From positions 1 through 18,554 of the forward strand of contig UQHW01000038.1 in assembly GCA_900540935.1 (NCBI GenBank): a DNA stretch of 18,554 nt, in the 5' to 3' direction. Each line of letters starts with the position of its first letter. Within the stretch, counting starts at the first letter, position 1. Source of the DNA: an uncultured Collinsella sp. GTDB lineage: Bacteria > Actinomycetota > Coriobacteriia > Coriobacteriales > Coriobacteriaceae. Both the position numbers and the translations under genes were made by a program. Below, in pieces: positions 1 through 7,628 of this stretch. The notes under the pieces are model-generated. The model did not search any database, had not been told where the DNA came from, and saw only the letters and a list, made by a program, of their open reading frames with translations.

Positions 1-46
1 CGCATAAAGAAAGCCTCCCATTTCTCATGTCCAAGAAATGGGAGGC
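1..46 (-). terminator. Rho-independent terminator, minus strand
   Basis: A perfect 13-bp inverted repeat (13-25 with 34-46, 8-nt loop) reads on the minus strand as a GC-rich stem followed by a T-rich run (TTTCTTTAT). It lies downstream of the minus-strand deformylase-like gene and probably ends that transcript; no T-run follows it on the plus strand. Between it and the large palindrome (47-111) I see no gene. Confidence 0.75.
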
Positions 47-111
47 AGTTCACAATGTCATGCCCGGGCTATTCAAGCAGGATAAACTCAACCAAGTTAA
101 CCCCGCAGGTC

Positions 112-220
112 GTCTAAGGGGTCAAAGTGCCGCAGATTGCCACGAAAGAGGAGCGAAGCGTACTTAAGGTACGCGAGCGACGATTGAGCGGCAAGGTGCG
201 GTGCTTTGGTCCCCTTAGAC
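112..220. repeat. 109-bp imperfect palindrome overlapping a stop codon
   Basis: Both ends read GTCTAAGGGG inward. The arms continue as imperfect inverted copies (about AAAG..CCGCA..TTGCC) to a central GCGTAC-TTAAG-GTACGC. The right end contains the TAA stop (215-217, read on the minus strand) of the deformylase-like gene, so the element forms the end of that reading frame. It has no coding bias of its own, though open frames run through it. The size and symmetry fit a REP/BIME-like or miniature inverted-repeat element, or a large RNA hairpin in the 3' untranslated region. That it is dispersed in the genome is an inference. Confidence 0.6.
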
Positions 221-634
221 CAACTTTCCAAGACAGTGATCGATCATATGCTGAATCATCTGTGCCTCAAAGCCCGCGTAGTCGCGGCGGCACTCCTTCA
301 TCTTGCCGTCGACGATCTGGTCAAAGGCAACCTTGCACTTGATGTAGCGCGTGGACTTGGTGACCTCCTCGTGCGTCAGGCAGCTCTCCTCCATCTTGCT
401 GGCGCCCAGGCCAAACACCAGACGGGGGTTGTAAAGCACGTGGGGCTCACCGGCGTCGTCCAGATAGACGCAGACCTTCTTGGTGACGCCGATCTGGTTG
501 GCGGCCAAGCAGCCGGCATCATCGAGCGACTTGATGGTATCAATCAGATCCTGAGCGACCGACTCGTCCTCGACAGTCGCAACCTCGCAACGCTGAGACA
601 GGATAGCCTCGTCGCGGCAGAGCTCTTTAATCAT
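215..634 (-). CDS. Peptide deformylase-like protein with altered active site
   Basis: A 139-residue protein of the polypeptide deformylase fold, which removes the formyl group from nascent proteins. All three family motifs are recognisable. Motif I is GCLAANQIG (41-49). Motif II is ESCLT (83-87, usually EGCLS), with metal-ligand Cys85. Motif III is QHMIDH (128-133, usually QHExDH), with metal ligands His129 and His133. The catalytic glutamate is replaced by Met130, so metal binding may persist while normal deformylase catalysis is doubtful. It is shorter than housekeeping Def (about 150-180 residues) and ends right after motif III. I chose the ATG at 632-634 because GGAGG precedes it by 6 nt; an ATG four codons upstream (646) has no ribosome site and its next codons form that GGAGG. 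A true def is presumably elsewhere. Divergent from the purine permease. Confidence 0.85.
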   Translation of the reverse strand: MIKELCRDEAILSQRCEVATVEDESVAQDLIDTIKSLDDAGCLAANQIGVTKKVCVYLDDAGEPHVLYNPRLVFGLGASKMEESCLTHEEVTKSTRYIKCKVAFDQIVDGKMKECRRDYAGFEAQMIQHMIDHCLGKLV

Positions 635-672
635 ACGTTCCTCCATAGGGGTCGTTGTAACTGCTTAAGTAT

Positions 673-707
673 ACGGTACCCACACATTTTCATACGGAAA
701 ATACCGT
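673..707. promoter_or_regulatory. Bulged inverted repeat in divergent intergenic region
   Basis: In the 193-bp gap between the deformylase-like gene and the permease, ACGGT (673-677) pairs with ACCGT (703-707). Inside it ATTTTC (686-691) pairs with GAAAAT (697-702), leaving a one-sided bulge. Overlapping GTATAC and GGTACC dyads sit at its left flank, and a TATACT on the minus strand could be the -10 of the leftward gene. It could be an operator for the divergent promoters or a leader hairpin. It does not match the purine riboswitch core. Confidence 0.3.
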
Positions 708-827
708 CCGTCCGCTACAAAGCGCCGAACATCAACACGTGAGGAACAGCAAAGTTGTAAAGGCGATATAGTGAGTGAGTTCGTGTCAATCGGCCTAAAC
801 TCGGGGTCGAACAAGGAAAGGGTATGC

Positions 828-2138
828 ATGGACGAACTTTTTCACGTCAGCGAGCGCAAGTCCACAATCGGGACCGAACTCCGCGCTGGACTGACAACAT
901 TCCTGGCGATGGCCTACATCATCGCCGTCAACCCCGCGGTGCTCTCGGGCGCCGGCATCAATGCGGGAGCGCTCGCCTGCGCCACCTGCCTGGGCGCCGG
1001 CATCATGACCATCTGCATGGGCATCTTCGCCAACCGCCCGCTCGCCTGCGCGTCGGGCTTAGGCGTCAACGCGATGATCGCTGGAATCACCACCACCGTC
1101 TGCGGCGGTGACTGGCACGTGGCCATGAGCGTCATCTTCCTTGAGGGCGTCGTCATCTTGCTGCTCGTGCTTTGTGGCCTGCGCGAGGCCATCATGGACG
1201 CCATCCCGGTTGTCCTGCGTCACGCCATCTCGGTGGGTCTGGGCCTGTTCATCGCCATGATTGGCCTGTGCGATGCCGGCATTATCACCGCCGGCGCCGG
1301 TACACTCGTCGGTCTGGGCGACATCACCTCCCCCACCTTCATCGTCGGCATCATCTCCATCCTGGTGACAGTCGCCCTCGCCTGCCGCAACGTCCCCGGC
1401 TCGCTGCTCATCGGCATCGTCATCGCCGTCATCGCCGGTATCCCCCTAGGTGTGACCCAGGCTCCGACCGGTATCATCGCCCCGCTCGACTTCTCGAGCA
1501 TCGGTGGCCCCATCGCCGACGCCGGCGGCGTGCCCGCCATCGTCAAGGTCCTTACCGACCCCACGCTCCTCGTCATCTCGTTCTCGCTGCTCATGAGTGA
1601 CTTCTTCGACACCATGGGCACCGCGATGGCCGTGGCCAAGCAGGGCGAGTTCCTCACCGACGACGGCAACGTCGAGAATATCAAGGAGATCCTGATCGTC
1701 GACTCCGCCGCCGCCGCTGTGGGCGGTTTCATGGGCGTCTCCTCCATCACCACCTTCGTCGAGTCCACCTCTGGCGCTGCCGACGGTGGCCGCACGGGCC
1801 TCACCTCCGTCACCACCGGCGTGCTGTTCATTCTCGCCGCGTTCTTCTCCCCCATCGTCACCATCGTTTCCAGCGCCGCCACCTGCGGTGCTCTGGTCTA
1901 CGTCGGCTACCTCATGATGAGCGAAGCCTCCGAGATCGACTGGTCCGACGTGTCGCAGGGTTTCCCGGCGTTCATGATTGTCGCCGGCGTGCCCTTCACC
2001 TACTCCATCTCTGCCGGCATTGGCCTGGGCTTTATCGCCTACGTGATCGTCGCGCTCTTTAAGGGCGAGGCCTCCAAGATCAAGCCGCTCATGTGGATCG
2101 CAGCCCTTGCCTTCCTCGTCTACTTCTTCGTGGCGTAA
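828..2138 (+). CDS. NCS2-family purine (guanine/hypoxanthine-type) permease
   Basis: A 436-residue inner-membrane transporter of the COG2252 branch (PbuG/AzgA/GhxP), which imports purine bases by proton symport. The amino end (SERKSTIGTELRAGLTTFLA, then MAYIIAVNP) is the typical family opening before the first helix. Many hydrophobic segments follow, consistent with the 12-14 helices of the UraA fold. FDTMGT (about 265) and TTFVESTSGAADGGRTGL (about 307-325) are family signatures near the substrate site. The frame is open from a GTG at 771, but ATG 828 is preferred: AAGGAAAGGG lies just upstream and the family alignment begins there. The gene stands alone and is followed by a strong terminator. 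Whether the substrate is guanine, hypoxanthine or adenine cannot be told from sequence alone. Confidence 0.9.
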   Translation: MDELFHVSERKSTIGTELRAGLTTFLAMAYIIAVNPAVLSGAGINAGALACATCLGAGIMTICMGIFANRPLACASGLGVNAMIAGITTTVCGGDWHVAMSVIFLEGVVILLLVLCGLREAIMDAIPVVLRHAISVGLGLFIAMIGLCDAGIITAGAGTLVGLGDITSPTFIVGIISILVTVALACRNVPGSLLIGIVIAVIAGIPLGVTQAPTGIIAPLDFSSIGGPIADAGGVPAIVKVLTDPTLLVISFSLLMSDFFDTMGTAMAVAKQGEFLTDDGNVENIKEILIVDSAAAAVGGFMGVSSITTFVESTSGAADGGRTGLTSVTTGVLFILAAFFSPIVTIVSSAATCGALVYVGYLMMSEASEIDWSDVSQGFPAFMIVAGVPFTYSISAGIGLGFIAYVIVALFKGEASKIKPLMWIAALAFLVYFFVA

Positions 2139-2167
2139 CGGCATAGTCTGCTAAAGCAAAACAACAA

Positions 2168-2206
2168 GGCGCGGAATCGCATCGAGCGGCTCCGCGCCTT
2201 TCTTTT
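2168..2206 (+). terminator. Rho-independent terminator after purine permease
   Basis: GGCGCGGA (2168-2175) pairs with TCCGCGCC (2191-2198), followed by TTTCTTTT. It lies 30 bp after the permease stop. Confidence 0.88.
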
Positions 2207-2227
2207 AGCGTCTGCCCCCGTGCCAGC

Positions 2228-2941
2228 GTGCGACAATTAAGGCTGTCAATATCACAACACCGAGAGAAGCCTGCCTTGGAAGCGCATCAGAAGCAGATAA
2301 CCGTTTATTCAGAGCGTGCGGAAGGTACGCCCGTCATCTACCTCCCCGTGGTTATGGGCGACGGTAGTGAAGTCTACGAGCGCTGCCGAGAGCTCGACTG
2401 CCCGCCATTCACCCTTGTCGCCATCGGAGGACTCGATTGGAATCGCGAGTTGAGCCCCTGGGAATGCGCCGGAACTATACGAGATGCCGAGCCCTTTGAC
2501 GGACAGGCTGCTGGTTTTCTTGACGAGTTGTTGAAGCAGATAATCCCAGAGGCCGAATCATCGCTCCCGCAACCGCCCACCTGGCGCGGCGTTGTCGGCT
2601 ATTCGTTGGCGGGTCTTTTTGCACTGTGGGCACTTTGGCAAACAGATGTCTTTGAGCGCGCGGCGAGTGCATCGGGGTCGCTGTGGTTCCCCGGCTTTAT
2701 CGACTACGCGCGTGAGCGCACGATGACAGCCACGCCCGACGCCGCTTATCTGTCGCTCGGTAAAAAGGAAACCAAGACGCCCAACCGCATGATGCGGCAC
2801 GTACTCGACGACACGCGCGCGATGGAAGAGCTGTTTATAGAGCGTGACATTCCAACAACGCTGGAGCTCAACCCCGGCAATCACTTTGCCCAAACTGACC
2901 TGCGCATGGCGCGCGGCATCCACTGGATACTGACGCATTAA
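2228..2941 (+). CDS. Alpha/beta-hydrolase esterase (Fes/IroE-like, PF00756 type)
   Basis: A protein of up to 237 residues resembling the putative-esterase family (COG2819, siderophore esterase type). The nucleophile elbow is GYSLAG (124-129, Ser126), followed by a helix LFALWALW as in enterobactin-esterase relatives. A carboxy-terminal NPGNHF places the likely catalytic His219. No signal peptide or membrane segment is seen, so it is probably cytoplasmic. The start is uncertain: the first in-frame codon is GTG 2228 with no clear ribosome site; TTG 2276, preceded by GAGAGAAG, would remove 16 residues and may be the true start. The gene is alone between two terminators and no siderophore gene is nearby, so the natural ester substrate is unknown. 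It is convergent with the uracil permease. Confidence 0.75.
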   Translation: MRQLRLSISQHREKPALEAHQKQITVYSERAEGTPVIYLPVVMGDGSEVYERCRELDCPPFTLVAIGGLDWNRELSPWECAGTIRDAEPFDGQAAGFLDELLKQIIPEAESSLPQPPTWRGVVGYSLAGLFALWALWQTDVFERAASASGSLWFPGFIDYARERTMTATPDAAYLSLGKKETKTPNRMMRHVLDDTRAMEELFIERDIPTTLELNPGNHFAQTDLRMARGIHWILTH

Positions 2942-2983
2942 AAATGGCGTCCACGCGTACATACGCATGGACGCCATTTTTAA
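2939..2983. terminator. Bidirectional terminator between convergent genes
   Basis: AAAAATGGCGTCCA pairs with TGGACGCCATTTTT, and the stem extends inward through GCGTA/TACGC. A-rich and T-rich flanks make it functional on both strands. It includes the esterase stop codon and lies 19 bp from the end of the uracil permease. Confidence 0.9.
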
Positions 2984-3001
2984 TTTGGCTGAACGCAGCT
3001 G

Positions 3002-4336
3002 CTATTCAGCAGTCTCCTCAAGCTCGGAAGTATCGAACTCAAAGTCATTACCGGGCAGGATGGCGTTGAGCACAATGCCCACCAGCGAGCCCACGGCAAG
3101 GCCCGAAAGCGAAATCGTCACGCCGCCCAGCTCCAGCACGATGGCACCGGCGGTACTGTAGGCAATGCCGAGCGAAAGCACGAGCACCAGAGCCGCCACC
3201 AGTACGTTGCGGTTGTTCTGGAAATCAACCTGATTCTCGATGAGGTTACGCACGCCAACGGCGCTGATCATGCCGTAGAGCACGAGTGACACACCGCCGA
3301 TAACGCACGCCGGCATAGCAGCGATCACAGCAGCAAACTTGGGGCAGAACGAAAGCACGATGGCGCAGCAGGCGGCAATGCGAATCACGCGCGGGTCGAA
3401 CACACGCGTAAGCGCAAGCACGCCGGTGTTCTCGCCATACGTGGTGTTGGCCGGAGCGCCAAAGAGCGACGCCAAGATGGTCGCCAGGCCATCGCCGAGC
3501 AGGGTACGGTGCAGACCGGGATCGGCAATGTAATTGCGTTCGCAGGTAGAGCCAATGGCGGAGATATCGCCGATATGCTCGATCATAGTTGCAAAGGCCA
3601 GCGGCATGATGGTGATGATGGCCGTCGTGGCAAGACCGCTATCGAACTGCGGGCCAAAGAGCGCAAACACGGTGTTGTCCCACACGATGGGCAGACCGAC
3701 CCACGGAGCGGCGGCAACGCCCGAAAAATCGACCTCACCCAACGCAGCCGCAACGGCATAGCTCACCACAACGCCCAGCAAAATCGGCACGATCTTGACC
3801 ATGCCGCGGCCCCAAATATTACAGATGACGATAACGGCCACAGCGACAGCGGCGACAAGCCAGTTGGTCTGGCAGTTGACAATGGCAGAGCTCGCTAGGA
3901 TCAGGCCGATGGAAATGACGATGGGGCCGGTCACCACCGGCGGGAAGAAACGCATAACGCGCTTGGCGCCAAAGGCACGGAACAGGGCCGCCAGCACCGG
4001 ATAGAGCAGGCCGGCACAAGCTACGCCCAGGCAGGCGTAGGGCAAAAGCTCGGTCTCGCCGTTGGGCGCGATTGCGGCATAACCGGCAATAAAGGCAAAC
4101 GATGAGCCCAAAAATGCCGGCACCTTACCGCGCGACAGGAAGTGGAACAGCAGTGTGCCGATGCCGGCGAACAGAAGCGTCGCCGAAACGGAAAGGCCGG
4201 TGAGCACGGGCACGAGCACCGTGGCTCCGAACATCGCAAACATGTGTTGCAAACCCAACACGAACATGCGCGGGCGGCCGAGCGACGATGCATCGTAGAT
4301 GGCATCGGTGACGGCGGGCGTCGAGGATTGGGACAT
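3002..4336 (-). CDS. uraA: Uracil permease (NCS2 family)
   Basis: A 444-residue polytopic membrane protein of the COG2233 (UraA/PyrP) branch of NCS2, which imports uracil by proton symport. The amino end GLQHMFAMFGATVLVPVLTG is the classic family opening. GSSFAFIAGY (about 77-86), TTYGENTGVLALTR (about 279-292), and the later run ending GGVSLVLYGMI, followed by NLIENQVDF, all match uracil or xanthine permeases; the aromatic and glutamate residues around GENTG line the substrate site in this family. AAAGGA precedes the ATG by 6 nt. It lies 123 bp downstream of the MetE-like gene in the same direction. I see no clear terminator in that gap, so read-through is possible, although the functions are unrelated. 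No PyrR-type leader was recognised. Xanthine rather than uracil is a less likely alternative substrate. Confidence 0.88.
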   Translation of the reverse strand: MSQSSTPAVTDAIYDASSLGRPRMFVLGLQHMFAMFGATVLVPVLTGLSVSATLLFAGIGTLLFHFLSRGKVPAFLGSSFAFIAGYAAIAPNGETELLPYACLGVACAGLLYPVLAALFRAFGAKRVMRFFPPVVTGPIVISIGLILASSAIVNCQTNWLVAAVAVAVIVICNIWGRGMVKIVPILLGVVVSYAVAAALGEVDFSGVAAAPWVGLPIVWDNTVFALFGPQFDSGLATTAIITIMPLAFATMIEHIGDISAIGSTCERNYIADPGLHRTLLGDGLATILASLFGAPANTTYGENTGVLALTRVFDPRVIRIAACCAIVLSFCPKFAAVIAAMPACVIGGVSLVLYGMISAVGVRNLIENQVDFQNNRNVLVAALVLVLSLGIAYSTAGAIVLELGGVTISLSGLAVGSLVGIVLNAILPGNDFEFDTSELEETAE

Positions 4337-4459
4337 GGAAGTCCTTTCATGATGGAAGGGCGATCAGGCATATCGGATAACCTGCCCGAACGATACGATC
4401 CGAACCATTGTACGTGATACGCCATGTCTCGCACGCGCCGTCACCTGCGAACGTTACCG

Positions 4460-5593
4460 CTATTTCCAAACGCGCTCGGCAATGCGCCTGACCAGCGCGA
4501 TCTTTGCCCACTGTTCGTCCTCGGTCAGTTTGTTGCCAATCTCACAGCTGGCAAAGCCGCACTGGGGCGACAGGTACAGGTTCTCGAGCGGCACATACTT
4601 TGCGGCCTCGTGGATACGTTCGACGATAACGTCCTCGTCCTCAAGCTCAGCGGCCTTGGTGGTCACCAGGCCCAGCACGACCTTCTTGCCGGGAGCAACA
4701 TACTTGAGCGGCTCAAAGCCACCGGCGCGCGGCGTATCGAACTCAAGGTAGAACGCGTCGACATCCTCGTGCGCAAACAGGTACGGTGCAATGGGATCGT
4801 AACCACCCTCGAAGGCATAGGTGGAGTGATAGTTGCCGCGGCACACGTGCGTGTTGATAACCAGATCGTCGGGCTTACCCTCGATGGCGGCATTGTTGAG
4901 CGCCACGCCCAGCTCGGACACCTTTTGCAGGTCAACCGGGCTCATGCCAGTCTTGGACACAAAGTCGGTATCGCAATAGATGCCCCAGGTGCAGTCATCA
5001 AATTGGATGTTGCGGCAGCCCGCGGCATACAAGTCGGCAATCACGGTGCGGTATGCTGCGGCAATGGCATCGGCGAGCTCTTCGTCGGTCTTGTAGACGG
5101 CGCGTAGACTCTCCTGCTGGCCGTCGCAGCGGTCGAGCGTGACTTCGGAGAACGTCTGGATCGGCGCCGGAATGGTTTGCCGTGCGACCTGGCCCTCCCC
5201 CTCAAGCGCCTTGACGAACTTAAAATGCTCGACGAACGGGTGGTTCTCGCCGCTAATGGAACCGGTAACCACGGCGGTGTCGGCCGTCGTCTCCTCGTCA
5301 TGGAACATATAACCCGTGCGTGAGGTGCGGCGTTCAATGCCGTTGAGCCCCCACATAAAGTCGAGGTGCCAGTAGCTGCGGCGGAACTCGCCATCGGTGA
5401 TGACCTGTAGGCCGGCGGCCTTTTGCTTAGCCACCAAGTCGCGAATGGCCTCGCCCTCGACGGCCTTAAGACCGGCGGCGTCGAGTGTGCCCGCGGCATA
5501 GGCGGCACGGGCGTCCTTCACAGTCTGCGGACGAAGAAAGCTGCCGACGATATCGGCGCGAAACGGCGCGTTCGGTTGAATCGAAATGCCCAT
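4460..5593 (-). CDS. MetE-like cobalamin-independent methionine synthase family protein
   Basis: A 377-residue cytoplasmic protein of the UROD/MetE fold, matching the MetE C-terminal catalytic domain alone and the length of YxjG/YxjH-type proteins. These transfer a methyl group to homocysteine or a related thiol. Zinc ligands are visible: HVC (His249, Cys251), FYLEFD (Glu284) and PQCGFAS (Cys345). DGEFRRSYW (68-76) and FDDCTWG (198-204) are substrate-pocket signatures. The amino-terminal half of MetE that helps bind polyglutamylated folate is absent, so the methyl donor may differ from methyl-THF-triglutamate. The start is ATG 5593, 7 nt after GGGAG; an ATG six codons upstream lacks a ribosome site. 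A LysR regulator lies upstream in the same orientation, with candidate operator dyads between. No SAM riboswitch is seen. Confidence 0.87.
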   Translation of the reverse strand: MGISIQPNAPFRADIVGSFLRPQTVKDARAAYAAGTLDAAGLKAVEGEAIRDLVAKQKAAGLQVITDGEFRRSYWHLDFMWGLNGIERRTSRTGYMFHDEETTADTAVVTGSISGENHPFVEHFKFVKALEGEGQVARQTIPAPIQTFSEVTLDRCDGQQESLRAVYKTDEELADAIAAAYRTVIADLYAAGCRNIQFDDCTWGIYCDTDFVSKTGMSPVDLQKVSELGVALNNAAIEGKPDDLVINTHVCRGNYHSTYAFEGGYDPIAPYLFAHEDVDAFYLEFDTPRAGGFEPLKYVAPGKKVVLGLVTTKAAELEDEDVIVERIHEAAKYVPLENLYLSPQCGFASCEIGNKLTEDEQWAKIALVRRIAERVWK

Positions 5594-5633
5594 AGATATC
5601 TCCCTTTGCATTGGTTGCTTTACTGGGACAGAG

Positions 5634-5647
5634 TATGAGCGCTCATA
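5634..5647. promoter_or_regulatory. 14-bp perfect palindrome upstream of MetE-like gene
   Basis: TATGAGCGCTCATA is a perfect dyad 41-54 bp upstream of the MetE-like start, where it could overlap the core promoter. Its symmetry and position suggest a protein-binding site; the binder is unknown. Confidence 0.45.
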
Positions 5648-5681
5648 TGACTATCGTAAAATATACGTTTATAACAGTTTG

Positions 5682-5700
5682 ATATAGATGCTTCCTATAT
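5682..5700. promoter_or_regulatory. LysR-type T-N11-A box candidate
   Basis: ATATAG-N7-CTATAT is a perfect interrupted dyad with T-N11-A spacing (T5685, A5697), the classic LysR-family site. It lies 89-107 bp upstream of the MetE-like start, usual for an activator site, and directly after the LysR gene. It sits in an AT-rich stretch within GC-rich DNA. Confidence 0.55.
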
Positions 5701-5748
5701 TAGTTGGGACTGCCATAAAGAGATTTGACCCGTGCAGAGCGCAGCAGT

Positions 5749-6645
5749 CTAGATGTGCTGACGAATCGCTTCGATATAGGCCTGCCCGTAGCGCGTAAGT
5801 GTCGTGTTCTTGCGCGTGATGATGCCGATCTCCATGTACTCATCTACATCGAGCGGAATGGAGATAATGCCGGGGCCGTTAAGTTCATGGCTGATCACGC
5901 CCGAACAAACCGTGTAGCCGTTAAGGCCCATGGCCAGATTGAACAACGTCGCACGGTCGCGCACGCGGATATTCTTGCGACGCTCAAAGGTCGAGGTCAG
6001 TTCCTCGGAATAATAAAACGAGTTATAGCTGCCCTGCTCATAGGACAGGAACGGGTAGTCTTCCAAGTCCTCGAGCGTCACACTCGAGCGACCCGCCAGC
6101 GGATGGTCGGAGCACACAAAGACATGCGGCGTAGCGCAGAAGAGTCCTTCGAATACGAGCTCGTTGGCCGCCAGCATGCGCTCGATGACCTCGCGATTGT
6201 GCTCCGACAGATACAGGATGCCGAGCTCGCTTTTCATATGCGCGACGTCCTCGATAATCTCGTGGGTCTGCTCCTCGCGCAGGGTAAAGTCGTAGCGCGC
6301 GGCATCGAACTCGCGGATCACATCGACAAACGCATTAACGGCAAAGGAATAATGCTGGCAGCTCACACTAAAGTGCGGCACCTGCTCGGACGTACCTTTG
6401 TACTTGCCCTCGAGCAGGTCGGCCTGGTCGAGCACCTGGCGCGCGTACCCCAAGAAGGTCTCGCCTTCCTCGGACACAATGACACCCTTGTTGGTGCGCT
6501 CAAAGATATGCACACCCATCTCGTTTTCGAGATCGCGGATCGACGCGGTAATCGAAGGCTGCGACACAAAGAGCCGGCGCGAGGCCTCGGTGATGCTGCC
6601 GCATTCGGCAACTTTGACGACATATCTGAGTTGCTGGAGCTTCAT
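5749..6645 (-). CDS. LysR-family transcriptional regulator
   Basis: A 298-residue regulator. The winged helix-turn-helix occupies residues 1-60: MKLQQLRYVVKVAE, then GSITEASRRLFVSQPSITAS as the helix-turn-helix, then FERTNKGV in the wing. The rest is a LysR effector-binding domain. The length is normal. The family binds T-N11-A dyads and responds to small metabolites; the CysB/CmbR/MetR-like group often controls sulfur amino-acid genes. With a MetE-like gene next downstream and a matching dyad in the gap, control of methionine or sulfur metabolism is a reasonable inference. Its ribosome site AGGGAG overlaps the TAG stop of the HAD gene 10 bp upstream, so the two are probably co-transcribed and translationally coupled. 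Confidence 0.93.
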   Translation of the reverse strand: MKLQQLRYVVKVAECGSITEASRRLFVSQPSITASIRDLENEMGVHIFERTNKGVIVSEEGETFLGYARQVLDQADLLEGKYKGTSEQVPHFSVSCQHYSFAVNAFVDVIREFDAARYDFTLREEQTHEIIEDVAHMKSELGILYLSEHNREVIERMLAANELVFEGLFCATPHVFVCSDHPLAGRSSVTLEDLEDYPFLSYEQGSYNSFYYSEELTSTFERRKNIRVRDRATLFNLAMGLNGYTVCSGVISHELNGPGIISIPLDVDEYMEIGIITRKNTTLTRYGQAYIEAIRQHI

Positions 6646-6655
6646 GGCTTTCTCC

Positions 6656-7564
6656 CTAGACGTTTGTGACGTCGAAACCCGCCGTGTCCATTTGGCTCAT
6701 AAACGACGGCATCTCCCCCGTCGCGGCGCAGGCGGCAATCTGATGCAGAGCCCCGGCAACCGCATCATCTGCCGCAGCGCCGATATGCCAGCGTGCGGCA
6801 GCCGTGACGGCCTCGTTGGCATTGGCGACTGCAACGGAGTTGGGAACGGCATCGATCATGGGCAAATCGTTATCGGAATCGCCGAATACGGCCACCTCGT
6901 CGGGCATCAGGCCCAAAGCACGCGCCAGCTCCAGCGCAGCGCAGCCCTTGTCCCAGCCGGTCGGAAGAACGTCGAACAGGCGCACGCGGTTGTTGGGAAA
7001 CACGAGCGAGAGCTCCGGCACCTCAGCGGCAACACGCTCGCGCAGCTCGGCGAGCTCCTCGCGCGAACGGGCACTCCAGATATTCGCCTTGTATACCGGG
7101 GCATCGTCAACGACAGGACGACAGGGAGCCTCTTCGCCCTTGAGCCACGCGTTGCCGCCTGACTTCATGGCGCGACGCACACGCTCGGGATCGCTTGTCA
7201 CGCAATAGGCATCGTTATTCCAAAAGTCATCACCCAAACGGTAGACCTTCAAATACGTATCGTCGGTCTCCTGTTCAAAATAATCGGCTAAGCGCATAAG
7301 GACATCGTTATCGATTGCGCGCGAAGCGACTACTTCGCCATCGACAAACATCACCTGGCCGTTGCAAAACGCACCGGTCGAGAAGCACTCGGAGCGATTG
7401 CGGAACATCCAGCCCATCGCGGACGGCTGACGACCCGAAACCGGACCAAAGTGCAGACCCGCCGCCTGCATGGCATGAATACCCTCAATGGCGTAGTCGC
7501 TGGCGCCATCATGCCCGGCTGGAATCAGCGTATCGTCCATATCGGTTAGCACAAGTTTGATCAT
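6656..7564 (-). CDS. HAD-superfamily (Cof-type) phosphatase
   Basis: A 302-residue cytoplasmic hydrolase of the HAD IIB/Cof group, which dephosphorylates sugar phosphates and other small phosphometabolites. Visible motifs: motif I DMDDT (8-12, nucleophile Asp8, acid Asp10), motif II SGRQ (about 44-47), the lysine of GWDKG, and motif IV GDSDNDLPM. The large C2-type cap between motifs II and III is the Cof subtype. The start ATG 7562-7564 is chosen because GGGGGA lies 7 nt before it; two in-frame ATGs upstream lack this. It is first in an apparent two-gene unit with the LysR regulator and divergent from the thiamine operon. Its substrate is unknown; a role in dephosphorylating thiamine intermediates is possible but unsupported. 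Confidence 0.9.
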   Translation of the reverse strand: MIKLVLTDMDDTLIPAGHDGASDYAIEGIHAMQAAGLHFGPVSGRQPSAMGWMFRNRSECFSTGAFCNGQVMFVDGEVVASRAIDNDVLMRLADYFEQETDDTYLKVYRLGDDFWNNDAYCVTSDPERVRRAMKSGGNAWLKGEEAPCRPVVDDAPVYKANIWSARSREELAELRERVAAEVPELSLVFPNNRVRLFDVLPTGWDKGCAALELARALGLMPDEVAVFGDSDNDLPMIDAVPNSVAVANANEAVTAAARWHIGAAADDAVAGALHQIAACAATGEMPSFMSQMDTAGFDVTNV

Positions 7565-7628
7565 AGAGTCCCCCGTCATTTTCACCGTATCCATTGTAAC
7601 GGTGCGCTAGTATAGGGAACAACAGATT

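Noticed and set aside
127..742. Overlapping plus-strand frames across the left edge
   Set aside because: They run through the palindrome and antisense to the deformylase-like gene; no ribosome site or family motif.
647..827. Purine riboswitch before the NCS2 permease
   Set aside because: The conserved core of purine riboswitches is not present.
2475..2977. Minus-strand frames opposite the esterase
   Set aside because: No motif or ribosome site; the plus strand has the GYSLAG serine motif.
4424..5107. A 227-codon plus-strand frame opposite the MetE-like gene
   Set aside because: Shadow of the minus-strand gene, which shows all zinc ligands.
5594..5748. SAM (S-box) riboswitch before the MetE-like gene
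   Set aside because: No S-box core sequence; the region is short and carries DNA dyads instead.
5725..6669. A 314-codon plus-strand frame opposite the LysR gene
   Set aside because: It has no family signature; the minus strand carries a canonical LysR helix-turn-helix and a good ribosome site.
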